Under the pieces are notes generated by a model. The model saw nothing but the letters and a program-made list of their open reading frames with translations, had not been told where the DNA came from and ran no database searches. From contig CACEBX010000006.1 of assembly GCA_902557845.1 (NCBI GenBank), positions 1-46,894 on the forward strand: DNA of 46,894 nt, read 5' to 3'. Position 1 is the first letter of the stretch. Each line of letters starts with the position of its first letter. This document shows, piece after piece, positions 40,126 to 46,894 of the stretch. Made by a program: the position numbers and the translations under genes. The stretch is from Rhodospirillaceae bacterium (lineage in GTDB: Bacteria > Pseudomonadota > Alphaproteobacteria > TMED109).

Positions 40126-41364
40126 ATGAAATTAGATAAATTTAAACCATGTAAATCTTTTGAGCAGATAAAAAAACAATTTCCTATATTCAAAACTAAA
40201 GTTAATGGAAAGAATCTAGTATACTTAGACTCAGCTGCAAGTGCACAAAAACCTGATGTTGTTATAGAGAGTATGAAACAAGTGTATGAAAATAAATACG
40301 CTAATGTACACAGAGGAATATACTATCTTAGTCAGGTAGCTACTGATGCATATGAGAGTTCTAGAGAAAAAGTAAAATCCTTTTTGAATGCAAACTATAC
40401 AGAAGAAATAATATTTACAAGAGGTGCTACTGAAGGTATTAATTTAGTTGCTAACTGCTTAATGAAAAAATTTATTTCTGAAGAAGATGAAGTTATAATC
40501 AGCACTCTTGAACATCATTCTAATATCATACCTTGGCAAATAGTATGTGAACAAAAAAACGCAAATCTTCTTGAGATAAAACCTAATGCAAACGGAGATA
40601 TAACCTTAGAGGATGTAAAAAAACTAATTACTAAAAATACTAAAGTAATTGCACTTCCGCACATTACTAACTCTTTAGGATCTTTGTTGCCCATTAAAGA
40701 AATTTGTGCTGAGGCAAACAAACATAATATTATTACAGTTATAGATGGATGTCAGGCTGCTCCTCATATACCAGTAGATGTACAAGATTTAGGCTGTGAT
40801 TTTTATGTGTTTTCAGGACATAAATTATATGGACCTTCAGGTATAGGGGTTTTATTTGGAAAAAGAAGTATCTTAGAAGATTTAGACCCATACCAGACGG
40901 GAGGGGAGATGATTGATTTTGTTTCTATACAAAAATCGACTTTTGCACCGATTCCTCACAAATTTGAAGCTGGTACTCCCAATATAGTTGGAGCAATTTC
41001 ATTAGGGTATGCTATAGACTTCGTACAAAAGATAGGAATGTCTAAAATTAAGAATCATAGTATAATGATAACTAACTATTTACTGGAAAAACTTAAAAAT
41101 GATGGTGATATACAGTTAATAGGTGATCCTAAAGAGAGAATAAGTATAGTATCATTTTTATATAAAGGTGCTCACCCTCATGATTTAGCATTGCTATTAG
41201 ATAAAAGAGGTATAGCGCTAAGGGCAGGGCATCATTGTGCTCAGCCTGCAATGAGGTATTTTAAAGTAGATACTACTTTAAGGGCATCAGTGGGTATCTA
41301 TAATGATTTTGATGATGTAAACTATTTTTTAGAAAACTTAAATGATATAAAAAAGTATTTTTGA
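40126..41364 (+). CDS. sufS: Cysteine desulfurase SufS
   Basis: 412 residues, group II class V aminotransferase fold. VYLDSAASAQKPDVVIESM at the N terminus, PLP Lys in FSGHKLYGPSGIGVLFG, and the catalytic Cys in RAGHHCAQPAM. It strips sulfur from cysteine and passes it to SufE, whose gene is at 20275-20685. It begins directly after sufD. Confidence 0.97.
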   Translation: MKLDKFKPCKSFEQIKKQFPIFKTKVNGKNLVYLDSAASAQKPDVVIESMKQVYENKYANVHRGIYYLSQVATDAYESSREKVKSFLNANYTEEIIFTRGATEGINLVANCLMKKFISEEDEVIISTLEHHSNIIPWQIVCEQKNANLLEIKPNANGDITLEDVKKLITKNTKVIALPHITNSLGSLLPIKEICAEANKHNIITVIDGCQAAPHIPVDVQDLGCDFYVFSGHKLYGPSGIGVLFGKRSILEDLDPYQTGGEMIDFVSIQKSTFAPIPHKFEAGTPNIVGAISLGYAIDFVQKIGMSKIKNHSIMITNYLLEKLKNDGDIQLIGDPKERISIVSFLYKGAHPHDLALLLDKRGIALRAGHHCAQPAMRYFKVDTTLRASVGIYNDFDDVNYFLENLNDIKKYF

Positions 41365-41687
41365 ATAATATGACTAATGAAAAAGAAAATTTAAAAACAA
41401 AAATTATAGAAGCTTTGCAAACAGTATTTGATCCTGAAATTCCAGTTTCAGTATATGAGCTAGGTTTGATATATGATATTGATATTAGTAATGATAATGA
41501 TGTGCAAATAACTATGACCTTGACAACTCCTCACTGTCCAGAAGCCCAAAGTATACCAGAAAAAATAGCAGATACTGTGTTGCTGGTTAATGGAGTTAGG
41601 GATGTAAAAGTACAGATAACTTGGGAGCCTCCGTGGGATCAAGACAAAATGACGGAAGCTGCAAAATTAGAGTTAGGTTTAATATGA
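41361..41687 (+). CDS. sufT: SufT / DUF59 (MIP18) Fe-S assembly factor
   Basis: 108 residues. The DUF59 motif is clear: TVFDPEIPVSVYELGLIYDI, then TLTTPHCPEAQSIPEKI and VQITWEPPWDQDKMTEAAK. It helps mature Fe-S proteins. The start may be TTG 41361, overlapping the sufS stop, or ATG 41370. Its stop overlaps the sufA ATG (ATGA). Confidence 0.93.
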   Translation: MNNMTNEKENLKTKIIEALQTVFDPEIPVSVYELGLIYDIDISNDNDVQITMTLTTPHCPEAQSIPEKIADTVLLVNGVRDVKVQITWEPPWDQDKMTEAAKLELGLI

Positions 41688-42022
41688 AAAATAATACGCT
41701 AGTAAGCATTACTGATAATGCTGTAAGTAGAGCAAAATACCTTTTAAATGAGAATAAGAATATTGTTGGTCTTCGTGTAAGTGTTTCCCAGGGAGGTTGT
41801 TCAGGTATGACATATGAAGTATCTATGTCTGAAAAAATTAATGAAGGTGACGAAGTTATTAAAAAAGACGGAGTTATCTTTATAATTGATCCAAGTGCTA
41901 TTATGTTTTTACTAGGTTCTACTATTGATTGGAAGCAAGAAAAATTTAAACAAGGATTCACATTTCAAAACCCTAACGAAACCGCTCGTTGTGGTTGTGG
42001 AGAATCTTTTTCAACAAGTTAA
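41684..42022 (+). CDS. sufA: A-type Fe-S carrier (SufA/IscA family)
   Basis: 112 residues from ATG 41684; a longer frame from 41621 lies inside sufT. Conserved cysteines in VSQGGCSGMTYEV and CGCGESFS near the C terminus hold the carried cluster. Last gene of the suf operon; its end overlaps the coq7 stop by four bases on the opposite strand. Confidence 0.93.
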   Translation: MKNNTLVSITDNAVSRAKYLLNENKNIVGLRVSVSQGGCSGMTYEVSMSEKINEGDEVIKKDGVIFIIDPSAIMFLLGSTIDWKQEKFKQGFTFQNPNETARCGCGESFSTS

Positions 42023-42534
42023 ATTTTTTCTGAGAGTTTAATAGCAAGTCTTGAAAGAGACTTTACGCCAATCTTAAAAGCTTTATGAAAAAAATCATTT
42101 CCCGTATCATAATTTTTTGCTTGGTGCATGTGATCTTTTTCATCATCAGCAAACTGTCTAGTGACTTTAGCTAAACTATTATCTTTTCCTTTAAGGTATT
42201 TCGCTTGATTTTGATAATGTTCAATTATTACTTCTTCTACCGCCTCTGTACAGGCCATTGTTGTTTTTTTTCCTAAGGCTGCAGACAATAATCCAAGCCC
42301 AAATGCACCCTTATCCCATAAAGGATCTAAAACAGTAGGTCTCACTCTATACTTAATTAGCAATTCGCTAAATTTTTTAAAGTGTTCTTCTTCTTTTTTT
42401 AACATTTTACTAATTTCTTCAGAGAATGATTTATCTTTAATAACTGCAAGTTGTCCCTTATAAATCCCTATTGCCCCTTTTTCACCTGCAAGGTCAACAC
42501 GGATTATTTCATCTATTTTTTTTTTATGCTTCAT
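42019..42534 (-). CDS. coq7: Demethoxyubiquinone hydroxylase Coq7
   Basis: 171 residues from ATG 42534; the longer frame from 42597 would run through dsbB. It is a ferritin-like di-iron membrane enzyme for the last hydroxylation in ubiquinone synthesis. Ligand motifs: LKKEEEHFKKF (E-x-x-H), TEAVEEVIIEHYQNQ, and FADDEKDHMHQAKNY. Its start overlaps the end of dsbB by 11 bases. Ubiquinone is also the electron acceptor of DsbB. Confidence 0.94.
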   Translation of the reverse strand: MKHKKKIDEIIRVDLAGEKGAIGIYKGQLAVIKDKSFSEEISKMLKKEEEHFKKFSELLIKYRVRPTVLDPLWDKGAFGLGLLSAALGKKTTMACTEAVEEVIIEHYQNQAKYLKGKDNSLAKVTRQFADDEKDHMHQAKNYDTGNDFFHKAFKIGVKSLSRLAIKLSEKI

Positions 42535-43018
42535 AGTTGTTACATAATATTTTTTTTGTAACTTGCAAGTTAAAAATAAGTAGAATAGTGCTTGCAATAA
42601 AACTTAAATTGGAAAAAGTAATACCAAAAAAAGAAAATTTTGGAAAAGCACAATCATTATTTTCTGTATTCATTATAATGTCACTGAGTTGTTCTATACT
42701 AGTAGCTTCTAAACCTGAAGTTGTTGTACACGAAAATATATTATTAATAAATCCTAATTCAATAGCAGTATGATAGAGAGCTATTAATGATAATAAAAAA
42801 TAAGCAATCAAAGTTATTAAAGAAATCATTTTTTTGCTAGCAACCCTAAATAAAACTATAAAAGAAATAACTGAAATTAATATCCACATGTATCTTTGTA
42901 CTAAACATATTTTGCAAGGAGTTAAGTTATAATAATATTCAAAAAAAAAGGATGTGGCTACACTTAATGAGCTGATAATTAAGCTGAAATAAAAAAAGTT
43001 TTTATAACTTAAATCCAT
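42524..43018 (-). CDS. dsbB: Disulfide bond formation protein DsbB
   Basis: 164 residues, four membrane helices. First periplasmic pair in TPCKICLVQRYMWI (C-x-x-C), second pair split between NNIFSCTTTSG and NNDCAFPKFSFFGIT. It reoxidises DsbA and passes electrons to quinone. Nested between yqaA and coq7 with two-base and overlapping junctions. Relevant to the Cys-rich exported proteins of the island. Confidence 0.93.
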   Translation of the reverse strand: MDLSYKNFFYFSLIISSLSVATSFFFEYYYNLTPCKICLVQRYMWILISVISFIVLFRVASKKMISLITLIAYFLLSLIALYHTAIELGFINNIFSCTTTSGLEATSIEQLSDIIMNTENNDCAFPKFSFFGITFSNLSFIASTILLIFNLQVTKKILCNNYEA

Positions 43019-43020
43019 AG

Positions 43021-43602
43021 CTAAAATATTAAAAACACAAATATAATAATCATAAAACTAAGTATAATAGTAAATTTTAAAAAATGTTTTTCTGCAAGCT
43101 TTATACTTTTTTCACCATACTTATTTACTAAAAAGGTTAAGCTTATGAATCTTAAGCCTCTTGAAATTAAAGAGCAAAGTAAAAAAACTATAAAACTATA
43201 CCCCATCATTCCACTACTCACTGTAAATATCTTATAAGGAATAGGAGAAAACCCTGCTATTAATATAACTACCCAGCCATACTTATTAAAAAGATTCCTT
43301 ATATAATCAATATGATGGTGCGCATCATAAAAATTAACAATTTTCATACCAATTAAATCCCAAAAATACATTCCTATTACATATCCCAAGATCCCCCCTA
43401 AAATTGAAAAAAAAGTAGTGAAAATTCCTAAATAAAACCACTTATACCTTTTAGTTAAAGTAATAGGAATTAAAAAAATATCCGGAGGTATAGGTATAAT
43501 AATTGACTCCAGAAATGAAAATATAGCTAAAAAATTAAGAGACTTTTTATTATCAGAGATTTTTATTATTTTACTTATTATATTAAAAATTAGTTTTTTC
43601 AT
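43021..43602 (-). CDS. YqaA/DedA family membrane protein
   Basis: 193 residues with several hydrophobic segments. LESIIIPIPPDIFLIPITL and the re-entrant motif AGFSPIPYKIFTVSSGMMGY are typical of the YqaA branch of the SNARE-associated/DedA family. Members are linked to envelope maintenance and lipid scrambling; the precise role here is unknown. First gene of the yqaA-dsbB-coq7 operon. The 248-base gap to tRNA-Leu is AT-rich with no feature that I can name. Confidence 0.88.
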   Translation of the reverse strand: MKKLIFNIISKIIKISDNKKSLNFLAIFSFLESIIIPIPPDIFLIPITLTKRYKWFYLGIFTTFFSILGGILGYVIGMYFWDLIGMKIVNFYDAHHHIDYIRNLFNKYGWVVILIAGFSPIPYKIFTVSSGMMGYSFIVFLLCSLISRGLRFISLTFLVNKYGEKSIKLAEKHFLKFTIILSFMIIIFVFLIF

Positions 43603-43850
43603 GGGTCATTTGTATTGTTTATTAATTTTCTTTCTTTTTTGAATATTGTTCTATAATAAAAAGCTAACTTTATAAATTAAGTAGAAAGAATAAATAATAA
43701 CATTCATATACTAGAGTAAGCTAATATTAAAAATCAAGGTATAATTTAGCTATAAAAATGAGAAGGTGATTAGATCTTTTAATATAATAAAAAAATATTG
43801 TATATTTCTTAAAAAAGTTTATTAATTTATCTTAATATTTTTTTAAAAAA

Positions 43851-43936
43851 GGGGCTGTGGCGGAATTGGTAGACGCAGGGGATTCAAAATCCCCCGGAGT
43901 AAATCCTTGAGAGTTCGAGTCTCTCCAGCCCTACCA
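43851..43936 (+). tRNA. tRNA-Leu (anticodon CAA)
   Basis: 86-base class II tRNA with encoded CCA. Acceptor GGGGCTG pairs with CAGCCCT (first pair G-U); TGGCGGAATTGGTAGACGC D-arm; anticodon stem GGGGA/TCCCC around TTCAAAA, anticodon CAA at 43885-43887; long variable arm; GTTCGAGTC T loop. It decodes UUG and is a TrmL-type substrate. Only 18 bases separate it from speD. Confidence 0.96.
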
Positions 43937-43954
43937 TAATTAGGGGATTATCTT

Positions 43955-44401
43955 ATGGAGTATTTTGTAAAAGAGAGTATTACATCTCAAAAAAAACTAA
44001 TTTCTAGAAAAAATATATCTGCTGATCATTTTATAGTAGAAAAGAAACAGTTGTATGCTGGAAATCATCTTTTATTAGATATTTGGGGAGTTAGATTTGA
44101 TAACTCTGTAAGAACCTTAAAAAAGACTTTAAAAAATGCTATTAATTTGGCGGGAGCTACTTTATTACATATTCATTTACATAGGTTTGGAAAAGAGCAG
44201 GGAATATCAGGTGTTGCAATATTGGCTGAATCCCATATTAGTGTTCATACATGGCCAGAAAGAGATTATATTGCTTTTGATATATTCATGTGCGGTGATA
44301 CTAATCCTGAGGCTGCTGCAGCATATCTAATTAAAACCCTTAAACCAAAAAAGAAAATTTTAAAAAAGATTAAAAGAGGGGTTATAAAAATTGACAAATA
44401 G
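43955..44401 (+). CDS. speD: S-adenosylmethionine decarboxylase proenzyme
   Basis: 148 residues, the short SpeH-like prokaryotic class but slightly extended at the N terminus. Self-cleavage at the Ser of LAESHISVHTWPE generates the pyruvoyl group; CGDTNPEAAAAYLIKTLKP is also typical. It supplies the aminopropyl donor for spermidine. It starts 18 bases after tRNA-Leu, so its mRNA may arise by tRNA processing. The end overlaps the decarboxylase gene by 11 bases. Confidence 0.94.
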   Translation: MEYFVKESITSQKKLISRKNISADHFIVEKKQLYAGNHLLLDIWGVRFDNSVRTLKKTLKNAINLAGATLLHIHLHRFGKEQGISGVAILAESHISVHTWPERDYIAFDIFMCGDTNPEAAAAYLIKTLKPKKKILKKIKRGVIKIDK

Positions 44402-45527
44402 ATGTCTTAATTGGCTAGAACAAAAAAAACCAGAGTCTCCTGCTCTAATTTTTGATTTATCTAAAGTAAAAAAAAACTATTTATATACAAAAAATCTATA
44501 CAAGAGTATAGAGATTTATTACGCAGTTAAAGCTAATCCAAATACAAAAATTATAAAGTTATTAAATAGATTAGGAAGTTCATTTGATTGTGCAAGTATT
44601 GAGGAGATTAAAACTTGTATAAAAGCTAGAGTTAGTGCGAAAAAAATATCTTTTGGAAGTACTATTAAAAAAGAGATAGATATCGAGAAAGCATATAAAA
44701 TTGGAGTAAATCTCTTTGCATTTGACTCTTACGAAGAATTAATAAAAATAGCTAAAAAAGCTCCTGGGGTGAATGTTTTTTGTAGATTAATGGTTCCTAA
44801 TGGGGGATCAGAGTGGCCGCTTTCAAAAAAATTTGGTTGCTCTAATATAACTGCAGAAAAACTAATCTTAAAAGCAAAGGAAATTGGACTAAGGCCTATA
44901 GGAGTTTCGTTTCATGTAGGGTCACAACAACTATCTTTAAAAACTTGGCAAAAGGCAATAGCTTATGCATCAAATATTTTTAAATCTCTCTCCAAAAAAA
45001 AAGTTATACTTAGTTTCCTAAATTTAGGGGGAGGTATGCCCACTACTTATAAAAATAAGGTTTATAATTGTAAAATTTATTCTTCTAATATTCTTAAGTC
45101 TATAAATACTAATTTTGGAAACTTAAAACCAATAAGAATTATAATTGAGCCAGGAAGGTTTTTAGTAGCTGACGCTGGCGTAATAGAAACAGAAGTTATT
45201 TTAGTCTCTTCTAGAGGTCAATACAATAAAAAAAGATGGGTTTATATTGATGTAGGAAGGTATAATGGACTAGCTGAGACAGAAGGAGAGGCTATTCATT
45301 ATGAAATAAAGGCAAAAGCATCAAAAAAAGTAAAAAAAGAAAACTTTATTCTAGCTGGACCAACATGTGATGGACATGATGTTATTTATAAGAAAAAAGA
45401 ATGTATACTTCCTAGTAATTTAAAGAGTGGTGATAAATTAAGAATAATATCTGCTGGCGCTTATACAACAGTATATAGCTCTAATTTTAATGGTATAAAA
45501 AATATTTCTGAATACTTTATTGAATAA
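44391..45527 (+). CDS. Ornithine/lysine decarboxylase, alanine-racemase fold
   Basis: 378 residues from TTG 44391. Group IV PLP decarboxylase: PLP Lys in YYAVKANPNTKIIKLL, SFDCASIEEIK, FHVGSQQ, GGGMP, EPGRFLVADAG, and the active Cys in LAGPTCDGHDV. It makes putrescine (or cadaverine) from ornithine (or lysine). Operon position with speD and next to speE supports ornithine. It is convergent with speE, three bases apart. Confidence 0.92.
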   Translation: MTNRCLNWLEQKKPESPALIFDLSKVKKNYLYTKNLYKSIEIYYAVKANPNTKIIKLLNRLGSSFDCASIEEIKTCIKARVSAKKISFGSTIKKEIDIEKAYKIGVNLFAFDSYEELIKIAKKAPGVNVFCRLMVPNGGSEWPLSKKFGCSNITAEKLILKAKEIGLRPIGVSFHVGSQQLSLKTWQKAIAYASNIFKSLSKKKVILSFLNLGGGMPTTYKNKVYNCKIYSSNILKSINTNFGNLKPIRIIIEPGRFLVADAGVIETEVILVSSRGQYNKKRWVYIDVGRYNGLAETEGEAIHYEIKAKASKKVKKENFILAGPTCDGHDVIYKKKECILPSNLKSGDKLRIISAGAYTTVYSSNFNGIKNISEYFIE

Positions 45528-45530
45528 AAC

Positions 45531-46358
45531 TCATACAAACTTTAGAAAGTTTGGACAATAAAATGCACCTTTTCTTATTTCTTCATTGTAATAAAATGTT
45601 TTAATTTTTACTTTTCTATTTATTAATTTATTTTTTTTCAAATCGACTTTATTAGAGCTCCAAACTAATGCCATAAAACCACCAATATAGGAGGGTACAA
45701 CGGTAAAAAAAACTCCATTTTTTTTAAAAATTTTATTTACATGCTTAAGAACTTCTTTAGTTTCTGATTTTTGTAAGAAGGGAACACCGCTTTGAAATAT
45801 AGCCATTCCTTCATCTATTAAAATATTATTAACATTTTTATAAAACTTCTCCTTGAATAAACTTATACCTGCCCCTATAGGGTCAGGTCTGTCGGCTATT
45901 ATTAAATCATATTTGTTTTTAGTAGTAGCTATAAAGTCAAAAGCGTCTTGAAAAAATATATTAACTTTTTTATTATTTAAGGCATTTTTATTTATTTTTT
46001 TAAAATATTTAGAACTTAGTTTAACAACTTCTTTATCTATATCAACTAGATCTATTTTTTTTACAAAATTATATTTTAGTATTTCCTCCGCAACTGCTCC
46101 ATCACCTCCGCCTATAATCAAAATATTTTGAGGATTTTTTAAAACCTGTATAGCTGGATGAACTAACATTTCTGAATATGCAGCTTCATCTTTTTCTGTA
46201 ATTTGTATAATTCCATCTAAAACTAAAATTCTCCCATAAACTGGAGTATCTAATATTTGTATTCTTTGGTGCTTAGATTTTTTATCTATAAGAACTTTAT
46301 TAATTGTGACTTCTTGTGTCAGACCTTTATGTAAAACTTCTTTAAAAATAGTATTCAT
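45531..46358 (-). CDS. speE: Spermidine synthase (aminopropyltransferase)
   Basis: 275 residues from ATG 46358 with GGAG six bases upstream; a longer frame to 46388 has no ribosome site. QRIQILDTPVYGRILVLDG, the SAM-site ILIIGGGDGAVAEEIL, DLVDIDKEVV, and the catalytic DRPDPIGAG loop. The canonical D-x-T-DP-GP reads D-R-P-DP-I-G-A, and the late YPGG/W block reads PSYIGGFMALVW, so substrate choice may be shifted from putrescine. It probably follows the NUDIX gene on the same strand. Confidence 0.9.
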   Translation of the reverse strand: MNTIFKEVLHKGLTQEVTINKVLIDKKSKHQRIQILDTPVYGRILVLDGIIQITEKDEAAYSEMLVHPAIQVLKNPQNILIIGGGDGAVAEEILKYNFVKKIDLVDIDKEVVKLSSKYFKKINKNALNNKKVNIFFQDAFDFIATTKNKYDLIIADRPDPIGAGISLFKEKFYKNVNNILIDEGMAIFQSGVPFLQKSETKEVLKHVNKIFKKNGVFFTVVPSYIGGFMALVWSSNKVDLKKNKLINRKVKIKTFYYNEEIRKGAFYCPNFLKFV

Positions 46359-46378
46359 TTGTTTCTCCAAAAAATTTA

Positions 46379-46894
46379 TTAATCCCACTTAACCCATTCT
46401 TTATTATTTTTTCTAGTAAACATAGGGTAAGAATTTTTTTTATCAAATAATTTTTTATTTTCTTTTAGATTAATTAACCTATCTATTAAGAACTCTGTCA
46501 CATCAGCAATAGGAAGTAATTTTGCTTTTTTAATTTCTATCCAACCTAGGTCATCAAGTTCTCCATTAGATTTAATTCTTCCTATAAAATTTTCATAGTT
46601 AGCTATAAAAAATCTTGCATGGAATCTAATTCTTAAATAAGTAGGAGTTATAGCTCTGCCAAAATAAAATAGATTGTCAAAACACGGAGATAGAGAATTC
46701 TTTAAAAATTTGTCCCAGCTATTATTTAAAACAAGATTTTTTTTTTTATATTCTATATTTTTTTTTGCTAAGAATAAATTACACTCTTCGGCTGTTTCCC
46801 TAACTCCGGCAAACATAATTGCCCTTGTATGATTATCAGATCTAGTTTTAATTTTATTTTTATTAATATTTATAGGTAAATTAAAAAGGTTTTT
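46379..46894 (-). CDS. NUDIX hydrolase, 3' part
   Basis: The frame is open to the right edge, so the start lies outside. The Nudix box is recognisable as AGVRETAEECNLF (R-E-x-x-E-E). Before it the frame reads KTRSDNHTRAIMF. The C-terminal region with YLRIRFHARFFIAN and LDDLGWIEIKKA fits alphaproteobacterial NUDIX proteins of the coenzyme-A-diphosphatase-like group. Substrate unknown. The ATG at 46816 lies inside the Nudix helix and is not the start. It precedes speE by 20 bases. Confidence 0.85.
   Translation of the reverse strand, partial: KNLFNLPININKNKIKTRSDNHTRAIMFAGVRETAEECNLFLAKKNIEYKKKNLVLNNSWDKFLKNSLSPCFDNLFYFGRAITPTYLRIRFHARFFIANYENFIGRIKSNGELDDLGWIEIKKAKLLPIADVTEFLIDRLINLKENKKLFDKKNSYPMFTRKNNKEWVKWD

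Noticed and set aside
41596-41961. 121-codon minus-strand frame
   Set aside because: It is antisense to the sufT-sufA junction; both plus-strand genes have clear motifs.
42537-42773. 78-codon plus-strand frame
   Set aside because: It is antisense to dsbB, which has all four cysteines and the expected helices.

Overview
The window is a very AT-rich, densely packed bacterial chromosome segment. Its gene set (ubiquinone gene coq7, SUF Fe-S operon, TrmL, DASS and TRAP-type uptake proteins, TonB receptors, CHASE-less class III cyclase with a TolB-like tail) and compact overlapping operons fit a streamlined, probably marine, alphaproteobacterium. The TonB system argues against a minimal SAR11 genome. 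The lineage is an inference; there is no rRNA here to fix it.

Layout. (1) 1-5.6 kb: end of a glycosyltransferase-9 gene, then the translation operon infC-rpmI-rplT-pheS-pheT, a small membrane protein and tRNA-Ser(GGA). (2) 5.62-13.04 kb: a 7.4-kb integrative element in the 3' end of tRNA-Ser, bounded by a 13-bp direct repeat. It carries a P4-type tyrosine integrase, an AlpA-like protein, a small-terminase-like HTH protein, and cargo of small exported proteins. Four of these are paralogs with four conserved cysteines. The cargo sits among two dispersed non-coding modules: a promoter repeat (4 copies) and a hairpin leader (3 copies). (3) 13.05-24.6 kb: a membrane adenylate cyclase, trmL, an orphan TRAP-type binding lipoprotein next to a DASS symporter, a B12-riboswitch operon (BtuB-like receptor plus DUF6580-like membrane protein), and an operon of TonB receptor, tonB, sufE and a DUF6787-like gene. 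hisI stands alone. (4) 24.6-29.9 kb: folE, maf, cysS, thrS, yidD and a Rap1a/Tai-like exported protein. (5) 30.1-42.0 kb: gltB-gltD, then the complete SUF operon (Rrf2 regulator, sufB, C, D, S, T, A). (6) 42.0-46.9 kb: coq7, dsbB and a YqaA/DedA gene on the minus strand, tRNA-Leu(CAA), then polyamine genes (speD, an ornithine-type decarboxylase, convergent speE) and the end of a NUDIX gene.

How the genes work together. SUF, with sufE encoded elsewhere, would supply clusters to Fe-S enzymes such as glutamate synthase. TonB would energise the two outer-membrane receptors. SpeD, the decarboxylase and SpeE form a full putrescine-to-spermidine route. DsbB could support disulfides in the Cys-rich exported proteins of the island.

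Most notable observations: infC and pheS have no ATG, GTG or TTG start anywhere before their conserved domains and appear to start at AUA/AUU and AUC behind good ribosome sites. Several genes have the -10 box exactly six bases before the ATG, predicting leaderless mRNAs. The island cargo system, with its modular promoters and leaders, is the best candidate for something undescribed. The only stretches over 300 bases without a gene are 10860-11161 (leader copy 1, otherwise nothing seen) and 12472-13046 (a hairpin, an orphan promoter repeat, an orphan leader, integrase arm-type repeats and attR).
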